This document shows positions 16,899 through 27,853 of a DNA stretch of 64,000 bases, piece after piece. Source of the stretch: Thalassospira mesophila (GTDB lineage Bacteria; Pseudomonadota; Alphaproteobacteria; Rhodospirillales; Thalassospiraceae); contig NZ_JFKA01000007.1 in the NCBI RefSeq assembly GCF_002115755.1, forward strand, positions 144,189 to 208,188, given 5' to 3'. The notes below the pieces were generated by a model. The model was given only the letters and a program-made list of their open reading frames with translations, did no database searches and had not been told where the DNA came from. Every line of letters begins with the position of its first letter. Position 1 is the stretch's first letter. The position numbers were made by a program, and so were the translations under genes.

Positions 16899-18194
16899 TC
16901 AGGGTTCCAGCGCTTTGTGAATGAAAACAACCATTTTCCCCATCATGCCATCAAAATCGGGGTTAAAGGTGCCACGGCGCAGGGTGCCCGGCGTTGCCGA
17001 TTCCAGCAGGTTGGTTTCGCCGTAAATGGTGTCCTTGTTGTCTTCTTCGCAGGTTTTGTAATCGGCAGGTTCGCGGTAATGGTCGCACCGGCGGTAATCG
17101 CCCGTCAGGCCATAATGCGGGTTTTGCGGGCGCATGGTCAGGGCGGTGTGGGCATGGTTGACGGTGCGCAAATCGGGGTTTGCCGAGGTGACAACATCAA
17201 TATCATCGCAAATCGGTTGCGGGCGGTCTTGCGAGGCTTTTTCTTCGCCCTGATACCAGATCATATAGCGGTCATCAGATTGCACCTTGCCGCAAAAGAA
17301 ATGGGCCGCAAGATCGGCGCGTATCGTGCGGTCGTCCGAGCTAACAGCCATGAAAACCGGCTGTGTTATGGGCGGCAGGGTGTTTTCGCCAAAGGGCACG
17401 GTTAACAACTGAAATTCGGCGGCGGCATTCATCGCCAGGGATTCATATTTCGCAACATCGTGATCGCGGCGTTTGTCGACCCACGGTTTTACATAGCGCA
17501 TATAGGGTGTAAGCCACGCCAGATCGCTATAGGCACCAAAACCGGGTGATAGCAAAACCATTGCCGATAATTCGGCATCGTTACGATGGTTTTCGGCGGC
17601 CCGCACCACAAGGGCCGCGCCCATGGAATATCCAACCGGGATGATATGGCGAATATTGTCGTCAAAACTTTCCAGCCCGTATTTGACCGTGGCTTGCCAC
17701 GCAGAGGCATCAACATCGCGCAAATCGCCCGGCACCGTTCCGTGCCCCGGTAGCAATAAGGCATGTAGCGTTGCACAGGGCAGGGCGGTATGAAGCGACA
17801 TTGCAATGTCGCTCATTAAATAGGGGCTGTCTGACAGGCCATGGACCAGTAAAAAGCCGACCCCGTCACCGTTTTCAATTGTTTTGCCGCTTTGGCGGCA
17901 GGCCTGCATATCGGGTTCGATTGCAAAGGGCGCACGCATGGAAACAGCATCGTCGATGCTATAATCATCAAACGGATGCGGTTCGGGGGAATAGCGCAGG
18001 TCTTGCAGGGCCGTGCGAATTTTGGTTTCGCTATCGGTGATGTATTGTGAAAAAGGCGTGCCGGGTTGCGGTGTGGTAATGGCATGGCCCGATGCCTCGA
18101 AGCGTGCAGGCCCTTTGTCGCAGGCGGCAATCAGGCATAAACCGATGACGGCAAGGCAAAATTGCGGGCGGACAAAAGAACGGAAAACATGCAT
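16899..18194 (-). CDS. lipoprotein alpha/beta hydrolase
   Basis: 431 residues. A signal peptide ends in the lipobox LIAAC (Cys 25), so the protein is probably anchored to a membrane facing the periplasm. The hydrolase core shows LLVHGLSDSPY, LLPGHG, the nucleophile elbow GYSMGAAL, an acid in SSDDRTI and a His in VNHAHTAL. It is carboxylesterase-like with unknown substrate. A 70-residue C-terminal extension has several Cys. It may be co-transcribed with the hydrolase gene at 15762. Confidence 0.85.
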   Translation of the reverse strand: MHVFRSFVRPQFCLAVIGLCLIAACDKGPARFEASGHAITTPQPGTPFSQYITDSETKIRTALQDLRYSPEPHPFDDYSIDDAVSMRAPFAIEPDMQACRQSGKTIENGDGVGFLLVHGLSDSPYLMSDIAMSLHTALPCATLHALLLPGHGTVPGDLRDVDASAWQATVKYGLESFDDNIRHIIPVGYSMGAALVVRAAENHRNDAELSAMVLLSPGFGAYSDLAWLTPYMRYVKPWVDKRRDHDVAKYESLAMNAAAEFQLLTVPFGENTLPPITQPVFMAVSSDDRTIRADLAAHFFCGKVQSDDRYMIWYQGEEKASQDRPQPICDDIDVVTSANPDLRTVNHAHTALTMRPQNPHYGLTGDYRRCDHYREPADYKTCEEDNKDTIYGETNLLESATPGTLRRGTFNPDFDGMMGKMVVFIHKALEP

Positions 18195-18293
18195 CGGAGG
18201 GGATCCTGTGATGGCCGGGCAAACCGTATGCTCAGTGGGGCGATGTTAGGACGATGTTAGCACGGTATTATAATGTCATATCACACGTGGCCG

Positions 18294-18331
18294 GGACAAA
18301 AAAGAAACGGCATCCGAAACAGGGATGCCGT
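18294..18331 (-). terminator. terminator of the OsmC gene
   Basis: ACGGCATCC and GGATGCCGT form a 9-bp stem. On the minus strand it is followed by TTCTTTTTTG, about 90 bases past the OsmC stop. Confidence 0.75.
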
Positions 18332-18415
18332 GTACTATAGCGTGTTGCCGTGCATTATCGGCGATCAATGTTGTGTTATCGACGGGCTGGCGTGGTGCCG
18401 GTCGACACGCCGATA

Positions 18416-18820
18416 TTAATCAAGCAATTCCCAACTGTGGGTCAGTTCGGCGGCCTTTGCCAGCATGATCGATGCCGAGCAGTATTTTTCAGCCGATAAA
18501 TGAACCGCACGTTCAATTTTTGCTTCGTTCAGATTTTCGCCGCGCACCTTGAAATGCAGGTGAATTTTAGTGAAAACCTTGGGGTCGGTTTCCGCGCGTT
18601 CGGCTTTGATATCGGTTTCAACATCAAGAATATTTTCGCGGCCTTTTTGCAAAATATGAACCACGTCAATCGATGAACAACCAGCGACCCCCAGCAACAG
18701 CATCTCCATCGGGCTGGGGCCAAAGCCGCTTTCGCGGTTGCCATCCATGACCACACCATGACCCGACCCGCTGGTGCCGGTGAAGGTCAGATTTTCAAGC
18801 CATTTGACCCGTGCTTCCAT
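18416..18820 (-). CDS. OsmC/YhfA-family protein
   Basis: 134 residues from the ATG at 18820, chosen because AAGGAA lies eight bases upstream. An OsmC-type fold with both redox cysteines, C48 in GVAGCSSIDV and C114 in EKYCSAS. Members reduce organic hydroperoxides with dithiol partners, though the YhfA branch is poorly characterised. Cytoplasmic. A perfect inverted repeat lies about 100 bp upstream at 18923. Confidence 0.88.
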   Translation of the reverse strand: MEARVKWLENLTFTGTSGSGHGVVMDGNRESGFGPSPMEMLLLGVAGCSSIDVVHILQKGRENILDVETDIKAERAETDPKVFTKIHLHFKVRGENLNEAKIERAVHLSAEKYCSASIMLAKAAELTHSWELLD

Positions 18821-18922
18821 TGTCTTTGTTCCTTTTGGCATCCCCGGTATGTTTACGGGGGATAAATTTATGTTGCCTAACCTCTAGCCGGACAATCGGG
18901 CTCTATCAAGCCTGCAATTGCG

Positions 18923-18950
18923 CTTTGCAAGGTCGCTGGTCCTTGCAAAG
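18923..18950. repeat. perfect 10-bp inverted repeat
   Basis: CTTTGCAAGG and CCTTGCAAAG are separated by eight bases, in the region between the OsmC gene (minus) and the gene at 19077 (plus). No T-tract follows on either side, so it is an operator or transcript hairpin rather than a terminator. Confidence 0.6.
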
Positions 18951-19076
18951 GACGGGACGGGGTAAAATATCATATAAAATTGCCGCTTTAGGCATTTTGT
19001 CATCGGCGGGAATCAGGTAAAATAAACACTAATCATATATGGTTTGTCGCATTGTCAACCATTGGGGGAACAGCAC

Positions 19077-19430
19077 ATGACCGAAGATACAGGCCGTACA
19101 AAAAGCCGTTTCCGCATGGCGATGGAACATGTGATCCGGGAAATTAATCACGAGGTGATCAGCCCGGCCATACCGGACCTGACCGTTGAAAAGATTTTGC
19201 CACTAATGGTGTCGGTCGCGCATTCGCGCGCGGCCTATTTGCGCTACGCCTTTAAACTGGCCGGGGATGGCAAAACAAACCACCCGACCGAGGCTGAAGT
19301 GCTGAAATTGCGGCAATTGCGCGAGGCCTATGAAGAAATGAAAGTTGCCAGTGCGGAACTCGAACATTGTGTTGATCGTGGTTATATCGATCTGGCAGAT
19401 AACCCGGTGAGCAAAAAGCCCGGCGAGTAA
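19077..19430 (+). CDS. conserved-looking hypothetical protein
   Basis: 117 residues from the ATG at 19077, preceded by GGGGGAA. Almost entirely helical, with no membrane segment, signal or recognised motif; single Cys in ELEHCVDRG. Codon use matches neighbouring genes. It precedes the PAS-GGDEF gene by 86 bp on the same strand and may share its transcript. No function can be given. Confidence 0.7.
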   Translation: MTEDTGRTKSRFRMAMEHVIREINHEVISPAIPDLTVEKILPLMVSVAHSRAAYLRYAFKLAGDGKTNHPTEAEVLKLRQLREAYEEMKVASAELEHCVDRGYIDLADNPVSKKPGE

Positions 19431-19516
19431 TATGGGGCCCACAACGCGATCACGGCATGCATGCCGCCCCAAATGATTGTGAATGACAGCAGCGTTTGAA
19501 CAGGGAGTGCGCCTTG

Positions 19517-21250
19517 ATGGCGCGTATATGTGCATTGGCGATTAGTTCCGAAATTGTTGCGACGGCGGCCCTGGGGCGCGATGGTGTTATTTTCCTGTCA
19601 CCAGACGATTTGTCGGTTCAGCATGCAAATGCCGTGGCGACAAAATTGCTGTCAAAGGTTGCGGTCGGCCTTAAAGCAGGCACCGCGTTAAAACAATTCC
19701 TGGCATTGTTATCGCGCGAGGCCAGTTTTAGCGACAGCGATGGTGTTGAAGCTGTTCGCAAGGCATTGCAGCAAATTGGCAAACCCGGTGTGCATGATTT
19801 GCCGTCTTTTAATGTCGGTGATGTGCGGATTAACTGGCACAAGGCTGATGGGCCTTCTGGCCTGACGGCGTTATTGTTGCACGATGTTACACGCAGCGAA
19901 GGCCTGGCGCGCAATTTATCGGACCACAAATTTTTTATTCAGCACCTGATCGATGTGCTGCCGATTCCGATTTATGTCAAAAATATCGAAGGCGTGATCA
20001 ATCGTTGCAACACGGCCTTTGCCGACCTGTTTGGCCGCAAGCTTGAGGCGGTTTTGGGCCGCAAGTCTGCTGATGTGGCCCCGGCAATGCTGGATGCCAT
20101 CATGAACAGCAAGGAAAAGCCGTTGCTGCTAAGCGAAAGCAATATTCGCGATGAAATCACCTTTGAGCAGGAAGACGGTACGCCAAGAGCGGCAATTTTC
20201 GCGGCCTCTACCCTTAAAGCCCCCAGCGGGGCCATTGGCGGCACGATCGGCTCGCTGATTGATATTACCTCGCTTAAAAAGGCCGAGGCCGAAGTGGCGG
20301 GGGCGGCGGCACGCCTGACCGATATTTTGCAAAAAGCCCCGATTGGCGTGGGGATTTCGGATCGTGCCACAGGAAATTTTCTGTTTTTCAATCAGACTTT
20401 TGTGGAATTGCTGGGCATAGAAGTCAACAGCAGCACCCTTGACCTGCCAGATGACATTGCGAGCCCGACCGACGCCAGCCTGCCCCTGACCGATGCGACA
20501 GACAGCATTTTGTTATCCGAACGCTACCGGGAAAAAAGCTTGTTTGAAATGGATGCGATGGGTGAATTGCACGATGTGGAACTGCGTATTCGCCCGACCG
20601 GGGCCAAGGAAGCCCGCTGGTTACGCACATCGTTAGAGCCGTTGCCGTTCGAGGGCCGCGAAGCAGTTTTGTGGTGGGTGGCTGATATTACCAAACAGAA
20701 AATGGCCTCGCGCGAATTGCAAAACAAAGCCAATAACGACGAATTGACCGGGCTGGCCAACCGGGCGCGGTTTATGCAAAAGCTGAACCATTGTGAGTCT
20801 GTTTTGCGCGGCACCGAAACCCCGGCGGCGGTGTTTTTGCTTGATCTGGATGGGTTCAAGCAGGTGAACGACACGCTGGGCCATGCGGCGGGCGATTGGG
20901 TGCTGGTCGAAACAGCGCGTCGTCTGGTGCGGGTGGGGCGCCGGGCCGATGAAGTGGCCCGTTTGGGCGGCGATGAATTTACCATGGTTTTTGTCAATAA
21001 AGGCCGTGCTGCCGAAATGACCAAAATTGCGGGCGATATTTTAAAAGCCATGGCCGAACCCTATGTCTGGGAAGGGAAGACCTGCCCGATTGGGGCCTCA
21101 ATCGGGATTTCGGTTTTTGATGGCGGCTTTTGCGATATGAGCGAGCAATTGCGCCGGGCCGACAAGGCCATGTATCAGGCGAAGCTGGCCGGTAAGGGGC
21201 AATATATCGTTTATGATGGCGCCATGGATGTGGATCTTAACGACGACTGA
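19517..21250 (+). CDS. PAS-PAS-GGDEF diguanylate cyclase
   Basis: 577 residues from the ATG at 19517, with AGGGAG upstream; a TTG at 19496 is in frame. Two PAS domains (about 130-250, from HLIDVLPIPIYVKNIEGV; and 260-390, from ILQKAPIGVGISD) precede a GGDEF domain with an intact RLGGDEF active site. RRAD five residues earlier is an I-site, so the enzyme should make c-di-GMP and be inhibited by it. No membrane helix is obvious, so it is probably a cytoplasmic sensor. A terminator follows. Confidence 0.92.
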   Translation: MARICALAISSEIVATAALGRDGVIFLSPDDLSVQHANAVATKLLSKVAVGLKAGTALKQFLALLSREASFSDSDGVEAVRKALQQIGKPGVHDLPSFNVGDVRINWHKADGPSGLTALLLHDVTRSEGLARNLSDHKFFIQHLIDVLPIPIYVKNIEGVINRCNTAFADLFGRKLEAVLGRKSADVAPAMLDAIMNSKEKPLLLSESNIRDEITFEQEDGTPRAAIFAASTLKAPSGAIGGTIGSLIDITSLKKAEAEVAGAAARLTDILQKAPIGVGISDRATGNFLFFNQTFVELLGIEVNSSTLDLPDDIASPTDASLPLTDATDSILLSERYREKSLFEMDAMGELHDVELRIRPTGAKEARWLRTSLEPLPFEGREAVLWWVADITKQKMASRELQNKANNDELTGLANRARFMQKLNHCESVLRGTETPAAVFLLDLDGFKQVNDTLGHAAGDWVLVETARRLVRVGRRADEVARLGGDEFTMVFVNKGRAAEMTKIAGDILKAMAEPYVWEGKTCPIGASIGISVFDGGFCDMSEQLRRADKAMYQAKLAGKGQYIVYDGAMDVDLNDD

Positions 21251-21297
21251 CGGTCGCGTTTGGCATCGTGATATTTGATTGTCCCGCACAATTGACG

Positions 21298-21334
21298 ATA
21301 CCCCGTTTGCCATCAGGCGGACGGGGTATTTTTA
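21298..21334 (+). terminator. terminator of the diguanylate cyclase gene
   Basis: ATACCCCGT-TTGCC pairs with GGCGG-ACGGGGTAT around ATCA, followed by TTTTT. Confidence 0.85.
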
Positions 21335-21393
21335 TGCCCTTACGGTTTTAAAAGGGGAGCAGGTGAGCTGCGATCCAGCTTTAGGCGCAGCAG

Positions 21394-21430
21394 ATAAAAA
21401 GAAACGCCCGGCAATATGCCGGGCGTTTCC
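21394..21430 (-). terminator. terminator of the glnBA operon
   Basis: GAAACGCCCGGCA and TGCCGGGCGTTTC form a 13-bp stem with a three-base loop. On the minus strand it is followed by TTTTTATC, 27 bases past the glnA stop. Confidence 0.9.
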
Positions 21431-21456
21431 AATTTATAGGGTGATTGAAAGATCAA

Positions 21457-22866
21457 TCAGCCGCTGTAATACATATCAAATTCGACCGGGTGCGGTGACT
21501 GTTCAAAACGGATCACTTCGTCCATTTTCAACTTAATGTACGCTTCGATCAAATCGTCGGTCATCACGTCGCCTTTTTTCAGGAACTCGCGGTCCTTATC
21601 AAGGCTTTCAAGGGCTTCACGCAGGGATGCGCAAACGGTCGGAACTTCTTTGAGTTCTTCCGGCGGAAGATCATAGAGGTTCTTGTCCATGGCTTCGCCC
21701 GGATGGATCTTGTTTTCGATGCCGTCAAGGCCAGCCATCAGCATGGCAGAGAATGCCAGATACGGGTTGGCAAGCGCATCGGGGAAGCGAATTTCAACGC
21801 GTTTGCCCTTGGGCGACGCGGTGTAGGGAATACGGCAGGAAGCCGAACGGTTACGGGCCGAATATGCCAGCAGAACCGGTGCTTCAAAACCCGGAACCAG
21901 ACGCTTGTAGCTGTTGGTGGTCGGGTTGGTGAAAGCGTTCAGCGCTTTGGCATGCTTAATGATGCCGCCGATATAGTAAAGCGCCATGTCGGACAGGTCG
22001 GCGTAGCCGTTACCTGCAAACAAAGGCTTGCCTTCGTTCCAGATCGACTGGTGGGTGTGCATGCCAGAACCGTTATCGCCCCAAACCGGTTTCGGCATGA
22101 AGGTGGCGGTTTTGCCATACTGGTGTGCAACCATGTGGATGCAATATTTGTAAATCTGGATTGCGTCGGCATGTTCGATCAGGGTGCCAAAGCCGATACC
22201 CAGTTCGTGCTGCGACGGGGCAACTTCATGGTGGTGCTTTTCGCAACGCACGCCCATTTCGTTGATGTAGTTGACCATTTCAGCGCGGATATCGTTGGCT
22301 GAGTCAACCGGCTGTACCGGGAAATAACCGCCCTTGGGTCCCGGGCGATGGCCACGGTTGCCGCCTTCGAATTCGGTACCGGTGTTGTACGGACCTTCTT
22401 CGGAGTCAAGATGATAGCTCATGCCTTCGCCAGCGGTGGTCCAGCGAACGTCGTCGAACATGAAGAATTCAGGTTCTGCACCGAAATAGGCGGTGTCACC
22501 AATGCCGGCAGACTTCATGTATGCCAGTGCGCGTTTCGCAGTCGAACGCGGGCAACGTTCGTAACCCTGGCCGGTGGCCGGTTCGATAACGTCGCAAACG
22601 ATGATCAGGGTCGGCTGTGCGGTAAACGGGTCAACAACGGCGGTCGACGGGTCGGGCATCAGAACCATGTCGGATTCGTTGATTTCTTTCCAGCCACCAA
22701 TGGACGAACCATCAAACATAATGCCGTCAACGAAAACGTCTTCGTCGATCGTGCAGATGTCCTGTGCAGTGTGCTGCCATTTACCTTTGGAATCGGTAAA
22801 ACGCAGATCCACAAACTGGATGCCTTTTTCTTTGATCAAATTAAGTACTGAAGCAGCGTCAGACAT
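21457..22866 (-). CDS. glnA: glutamine synthetase type I
   Basis: 469 residues, the standard length of dodecameric GSI. Makes glutamine from glutamate, ammonia and ATP. Family motifs seen include [19 protein letters not shown], the Glu-rich metal site, [26 protein letters not shown] and NRSASCRIP. The adenylylation Tyr is in NLYDLPPEE near residue 397, so activity is probably controlled by GlnE together with PII. It is the second gene of a glnB-glnA operon with a 63-bp spacer and no internal terminator. Confidence 0.98.
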   Translation of the reverse strand: MSDAASVLNLIKEKGIQFVDLRFTDSKGKWQHTAQDICTIDEDVFVDGIMFDGSSIGGWKEINESDMVLMPDPSTAVVDPFTAQPTLIIVCDVIEPATGQGYERCPRSTAKRALAYMKSAGIGDTAYFGAEPEFFMFDDVRWTTAGEGMSYHLDSEEGPYNTGTEFEGGNRGHRPGPKGGYFPVQPVDSANDIRAEMVNYINEMGVRCEKHHHEVAPSQHELGIGFGTLIEHADAIQIYKYCIHMVAHQYGKTATFMPKPVWGDNGSGMHTHQSIWNEGKPLFAGNGYADLSDMALYYIGGIIKHAKALNAFTNPTTNSYKRLVPGFEAPVLLAYSARNRSASCRIPYTASPKGKRVEIRFPDALANPYLAFSAMLMAGLDGIENKIHPGEAMDKNLYDLPPEELKEVPTVCASLREALESLDKDREFLKKGDVMTDDLIEAYIKLKMDEVIRFEQSPHPVEFDMYYSG

Positions 22867-22929
22867 GATGCAACCCTTTAAAACTCAATAATATAGCGAC
22901 CGTACAGCAAGCAGGGATGAAATGACCGA

Positions 22930-23761
<832 letters not shown>

Positions 23762-24928
23762 ATGTCGGATTTTATTGGCAATCCCCTGTTTGCATCGGGC
23801 GGTATTACGATTTTTGAGGTCATGAGCGGCCTTGCACGCAAACATAACGCCATCAATCTGGGGCAGGGTGCCCCCGACACCGACGGCCCGGCCGATATTC
23901 GCCAGGCAGCGGCGGATGCCACGATGAATTTGTCAAACCAGTATCCCTCCATGATGGGTATTCCCGAACTGCGCGAAGCGGTTGCCCGCCATAACCAGCG
24001 TTTTTACGACCTGGATGTTGATGCCCAAACCGAGGTGATGGTGACAGCAGGGGCGACTGAGGCGCTGGCAAATGCCATATTGGGGCTGGTGGCACCGGGT
24101 GACGAAGTGGTGTTGATTGAACCGCTTTACGACAGTTATTTGCCGATTGTGAAGCTGGCAGGCGGTATTCCCAAGCTGGTGCGCGTGACACCGCCGCATT
24201 GGGAATTGCCCCGCGATGAATTGGCGGCTGCGTTTTCTGATAAAACCAAACTGGTCTTGATCAATTCGCCGATGAACCCGTGTTCAAAGGTATTTAGCGA
24301 CGATGAATTGCAGTTTTTGTCGGAACTGGTGATCAAGCACGATGCCTATGCCCTGTGTGACGAGGTTTACGAGCATCTGGTGTTTGACGGGCGCACGCAC
24401 CGCCCCCTGATGACCTTTCCCGGCATGCGCGACCGTTGTGTGCGTATAGGCTCGGCGGGCAAGACGTTCTCGCTGACGGGCTGGAAAGTGGGCTACATTA
24501 CCGCGTGCCCCAAATTGCTGGAGCCGATTTCAAAGGCGCATCAATATCTGGTTTTTACCACAGCACCCAATTTGCAACATGGTGTGGCCTATGGCCTTAA
24601 TCAGGATGACAGCTATTTTAACGGTTTCACCGCCGTTATGGAAACCAAGCGGGATTACCTGATGAAGGGATTGCGCGAGGTGGGGTTTGATGTGCTGGAC
24701 TCGCAAGGCACATATTTCATTACCTGCGATTTTCGCCCGCTAGGGTTTGAAGGCGATGACGAGGCATTTTGCCAGTACCTGATTGAAAAAGTCGGGGTGG
24801 TGGCCATTCCGGTTTCGGCCTTTTATCAACAAGGCGATGTCCGCCATTTTGTCCGTTTTTGTTTTTGCAAGCGCGAAGAAATGATGGAAGAAGCGATTGA
24901 ACGAATGAAAAAGGTTTTTGCCGCTTGA
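23762..24928 (+). CDS. PLP-dependent class I/II aminotransferase (YbdL-like)
   Basis: 388 residues from the second of two adjacent ATGs, with AAAGGAC upstream. A fold-type I aminotransferase: NLGQGAPDTDGP, TAGATEALANAI, NSPMNPCSKVF (the usual NPHNP site altered), CDEVYEHLVFD, the PLP-binding Lys in GSAGKTFSLTGWKVG, and the substrate Arg in VRFCF. Resembles methionine- or kynurenine-oxoglutarate aminotransferases such as YbdL; the exact amino acid is unresolved. Confidence 0.9.
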   Translation: MSDFIGNPLFASGGITIFEVMSGLARKHNAINLGQGAPDTDGPADIRQAAADATMNLSNQYPSMMGIPELREAVARHNQRFYDLDVDAQTEVMVTAGATEALANAILGLVAPGDEVVLIEPLYDSYLPIVKLAGGIPKLVRVTPPHWELPRDELAAAFSDKTKLVLINSPMNPCSKVFSDDELQFLSELVIKHDAYALCDEVYEHLVFDGRTHRPLMTFPGMRDRCVRIGSAGKTFSLTGWKVGYITACPKLLEPISKAHQYLVFTTAPNLQHGVAYGLNQDDSYFNGFTAVMETKRDYLMKGLREVGFDVLDSQGTYFITCDFRPLGFEGDDEAFCQYLIEKVGVVAIPVSAFYQQGDVRHFVRFCFCKREEMMEEAIERMKKVFAA

Positions 24929-25116
24929 GACGGCAGAGCTGACATATCATACCAGATCTCACTGAGGGTGACTCATGGAGGTCTGGTTAGGCGCGACTGC
25001 GCCGCGCGGCCTGTGCCGCGAAAGGCAAGGGCTTCGTCGAAGCCCGCCCGCCGACTGAGGGCTGCATTGATCGGTTTCGATCAGTGCAGTTTGGTTTCAG
25101 GTCGTGATCAGGACAG
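24929..25116 (+). other. intergenic hairpins after the aminotransferase gene
   Basis: Two stem-loops: GGGCTTCG/CGAAGCCC at 25029-25045, and CTGCATTGATCG/CGATCAGTGCAG at 25062-25089 (one mismatch) followed by TTTGGTTTC. The second is a plausible plus-strand terminator of the aminotransferase gene. No coding capacity is supported. Confidence 0.45.
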
Positions 25117-25153
25117 TAAAAAAGAGGACATCGTTTCGGGCGATGTCCTCTTT
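25117..25153 (-). terminator. terminator of the Gfo/Idh/MocA gene
   Basis: AAAGAGGACATCG and CGATGTCCTCTTT form a 13-bp stem with loop TTTCGGG. On the minus strand it is followed by TTTTTTACTG, 31 bases past the stop. Confidence 0.9.
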
Positions 25154-25184
25154 ATATTATGTGCGGCAACGCATGGTCCGGCGG

Positions 25185-26189
25185 TTATTTCTGATCGACC
25201 ATTTCCCAGCTGCCGGTACGGGCGGAGCGCGCCAGACCATCCAGAATTTTCATATTGGCGATGGCATCTTCGATCGGATAATCGACCGCCATATCGCCAT
25301 TGAAAATGGCGGTCGCCGTTTCGCCTTGCAAGGTATAGTGATTGCACACCGGAAAGCTGATTTCGCGGGCGTCGTCAAAGCCGGGCTGCTTTTGGGTGCC
25401 AACACGGATAACGGCCGGGTTTTCGGGCACCGGATTATAGGGCATGACAATTTCAATGCGCCCTTCGGTACCCAGAATGTGAACGCGCTGGACCGCAGCA
25501 GATTGCGTACCGCAGACAAAGCTGGCCTGAACGCCGCTGCCAAAATCGAGCATGCCGGAAACCAGCCGGTCGGTGCCAAATTTGGGGTCTTTGTCCATAA
25601 GCGATACCACACGCACCGGTTCGCGCCCGGTAATATAGCGCGGGCCGATAATGCAATAGCACCCGATATCAAGCAGCCCGCCGCCGCCAATATCCTTTTT
25701 GTTGCGCACATTGCCAGGGTCGGTGTTGTGATAGGTGAATATGCTTTGAACGGCGGTTAACTCGCCGATCTGGCCACTGGTGACCAGTTCTTGGGCGTGT
25801 TTCCATTGCGGGTGGTGGCGCACCATAAAGGCTTCCAGCACCTGCTTGCCGCTTTTGTCGCGTGCTTCGATCAGGCGCTGGGCATCTTCGGTGTCCAGGC
25901 CAATCGGTTTTTCACACAATACGTGTTTTCCCGCTTCCAGCGCCTTGATTGTCCATTCAACATGCAAATGGTTGGGCAGGGGGTTGTACACGGCCTCGAT
26001 CGAGGGATCGGCCAGCAATTCCTCATAGGACCCATAGGCGCGCGGAATCCGCAGATTTTCGGCTACTTCACGGGTTTTTTCCAAATCACGGCCGGCAATG
26101 GCCAGAATTTCCAGCTTGTCGCTTTGCTGCATGGCCGGAATAACTTTTGCCGTGCCAATATTGGCTGTGCTGATCACGCCCCACTTCAT
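25185..26189 (-). CDS. Gfo/Idh/MocA-family NAD(P) oxidoreductase
   Basis: 334 residues. The N-terminal Rossmann fold begins MKWGVISTANIGTAKVIPAM, where the Gly-rich loop G-x-x-x-x-x-x-IG fits the family. HVLCEKPIG is the diagnostic E-K-P motif with the catalytic Lys. The C-terminal domain holds GGGGLLDIGCYCI. Members oxidise or reduce sugars, inositols and related polyols; the substrate is not predictable. No sugar transporter or regulator adjoins it. Confidence 0.9.
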   Translation of the reverse strand: MKWGVISTANIGTAKVIPAMQQSDKLEILAIAGRDLEKTREVAENLRIPRAYGSYEELLADPSIEAVYNPLPNHLHVEWTIKALEAGKHVLCEKPIGLDTEDAQRLIEARDKSGKQVLEAFMVRHHPQWKHAQELVTSGQIGELTAVQSIFTYHNTDPGNVRNKKDIGGGGLLDIGCYCIIGPRYITGREPVRVVSLMDKDPKFGTDRLVSGMLDFGSGVQASFVCGTQSAAVQRVHILGTEGRIEIVMPYNPVPENPAVIRVGTQKQPGFDDAREISFPVCNHYTLQGETATAIFNGDMAVDYPIEDAIANMKILDGLARSARTGSWEMVDQK

Positions 26190-26434
26190 CGGATTCTCCG
26201 TTTCCTTATCTTGTCCGGCATTATGTGTCTGATGCCAAACACACCGGATTCATGATATTGCGTTGACTTAATTGTTCTCATTGTGCCCCGACGCAAGTGA
26301 AATATGTGAGGGAAAAACGCATGGCCCCGAAAAGCAACGGTCTCGGGATGTCATTTCACACCCGGAAAATCGCGGTGAATGGCGGTTTGTGAGGCTTTAT
26401 CGGGGCCTAGATGAAAAAAAGTCGAAATCTCCGC

Positions 26435-26463
26435 TTGACGTACCCTGTCCCCGGCGATAAAAA
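26435..26463 (+). promoter_or_regulatory. promoter of tRNA-His
   Basis: TTGACG-N17-TAAAAA, ending 14 bases before the tRNA. This resembles the promoters of the tRNA-Lys genes in this window (TTGACC-N17-TAAAAC). Confidence 0.65.
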
Positions 26464-26477
26464 CCGCGCCACACGAT

Positions 26478-26555
26478 GGCGGGTGTAGCTCAGTCGGTTA
26501 GAGCGCCAGATTGTGGCTCTGGAGGTCGTGGGTTCAATCCCCATCATTCGCCCCA
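26478..26555 (+). tRNA. tRNA-His (GTG)
   Basis: Cloverleaf with acceptor GCGGGTG/CATTCGC, D-arm GCTCAGTCGGTTAGAGC, anticodon stem CCAGA-TTGTGGC-TCTGG with anticodon GTG, and T-arm GTGGG-TTCAATC-CCCAT. The extra G at -1 faces discriminator C73, the histidine identity pair. CCA is encoded. Confidence 0.97.
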
Positions 26556-26560
26556 TTGTG

Positions 26561-26600
26561 AAAAGGTCAGGCTTAACAGCCTGGCCTTTTTCGTTTTGCG
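26561..26600 (+). terminator. terminator of tRNA-His
   Basis: AAAAGGTCAGGCT pairs with GCCTGGCCTTTTT around AACA, followed by CGTTTTG. Confidence 0.85.
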
Positions 26601-26738
26601 GCCCTTTCGGGCGTTAAAATGCGATGCAAACCGATGTTTGCAATTCCCAATAATTGGCTGATCTGGTACTCAGCACCTGCACGCATCAGGCTTGGTTGCC
26701 GCTTTGCGCGCTTGTTTGCTTGTTTTTGGAGGTCCCCC

Positions 26739-27785
26739 ATGTCACCTAGCCGCATTACCATCCAACGTCCTGATGACTGGCACCTGCATTTGCGCGATGG
26801 CGACATGCTGCGCGCCGTTCTGCCTGAAACCAGTGCGCATTTCGGGCGCGCCATTATCATGCCAAATCTGGTGCCGCCGGTTTTGACCCGTGCCGATGCC
26901 ATTGCGTATCGCAACCGTATTGTCGAGGCGGTACCCGCCAGCCACAATTTTACCCCGCTTATGACGCTGTATCTGACCGAAGGAACCGATCCCGACGATG
27001 TCGAGGCGGCTTACCGCGATGGTACCATCAGCGCGCTAAAGCTGTATCCCGCCGGGGCCACCACCAATTCGGCCAGTGGTGTGCGTGATTTTGAAAAAGC
27101 CATGCCAGTACTTGAACGCATGGCAAAGCTGGGCATTCCGCTGTGTGTGCACGGTGAAGTCACCGACGCCGATATAGATATTTTCGACCGCGAAGCTGTG
27201 TTTATTGATCGTATTCTGGCTCCACTGCGCAAGCGCCTGCCCGAATTGCGCATCATCATGGAGCATATCACCACCCAGGACGGTGTTGATTTTGTGAAGT
27301 CGAACGACACAAATTTTGCCGCGACCATCACAACCCATCATTTGATCATTAACCGCAATGCGATTTTGGTGGGCGGTATTCACCCGCATTATTACTGCCT
27401 GCCGGTGGCCAAGCGCGAAAAACACCGCCTAGCCCTGCGGGCAGCGGCAACATCGGGCGATGCGCGTTTCTTCCTGGGCACCGATTCGGCCCCGCATACC
27501 GATGCGCGCAAGGAAAGCCCGTGTGGCTGTGCCGGTATTTTTACCGCCAACAATACGGTCCAGTTGCTGGCCCATGTGTTTGAAGAAGAAAACGCGCTCG
27601 ACAAGCTCGAAGCTTTTGCCTCGCTTAATGGTCCGGCTTTTTATGGCTTGCCGGTGAATGAAGCGACCATCACCCTTGAAAAGCGCGAAGATCCGGCCAG
27701 TTTTGCCGACAAGATTGACACGGCAGAAGGCCTGGTAACGGTATTTGATCCCGGATATCGGGTATATTGGCATTACGCCGATTGA
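26739..27785 (+). CDS. pyrC: dihydroorotase
   Basis: 348 residues, equal to E. coli PyrC, from the ATG at 26739 with TTGGAGGT upstream. Closes carbamoyl-aspartate to dihydroorotate in pyrimidine synthesis. Metal site: [10 protein letters not shown] near the N-terminus, K101 in ALKLYPAG (the carboxylated bridging Lys), VHGEVTD, the ITTHHL histidine, and GTDSAPH with the catalytic Asp. Class II (monofunctional) type. It stands alone between tRNA-His and its own terminator. Confidence 0.97.
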   Translation: MSPSRITIQRPDDWHLHLRDGDMLRAVLPETSAHFGRAIIMPNLVPPVLTRADAIAYRNRIVEAVPASHNFTPLMTLYLTEGTDPDDVEAAYRDGTISALKLYPAGATTNSASGVRDFEKAMPVLERMAKLGIPLCVHGEVTDADIDIFDREAVFIDRILAPLRKRLPELRIIMEHITTQDGVDFVKSNDTNFAATITTHHLIINRNAILVGGIHPHYYCLPVAKREKHRLALRAAATSGDARFFLGTDSAPHTDARKESPCGCAGIFTANNTVQLLAHVFEEENALDKLEAFASLNGPAFYGLPVNEATITLEKREDPASFADKIDTAEGLVTVFDPGYRVYWHYAD

Positions 27786-27853
27786 TCTTGTCGCGATATT
27801 TACCGTGACGGCGACAGCGCAGTTTTCGCATTAAGGCCGATAGAATAATGATC

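Noticed and set aside
25104..25760. 218-residue frame antisense to the Gfo/Idh/MocA gene
   Set aside because: The oxidoreductase frame has complete family motifs; the antisense frame has none.
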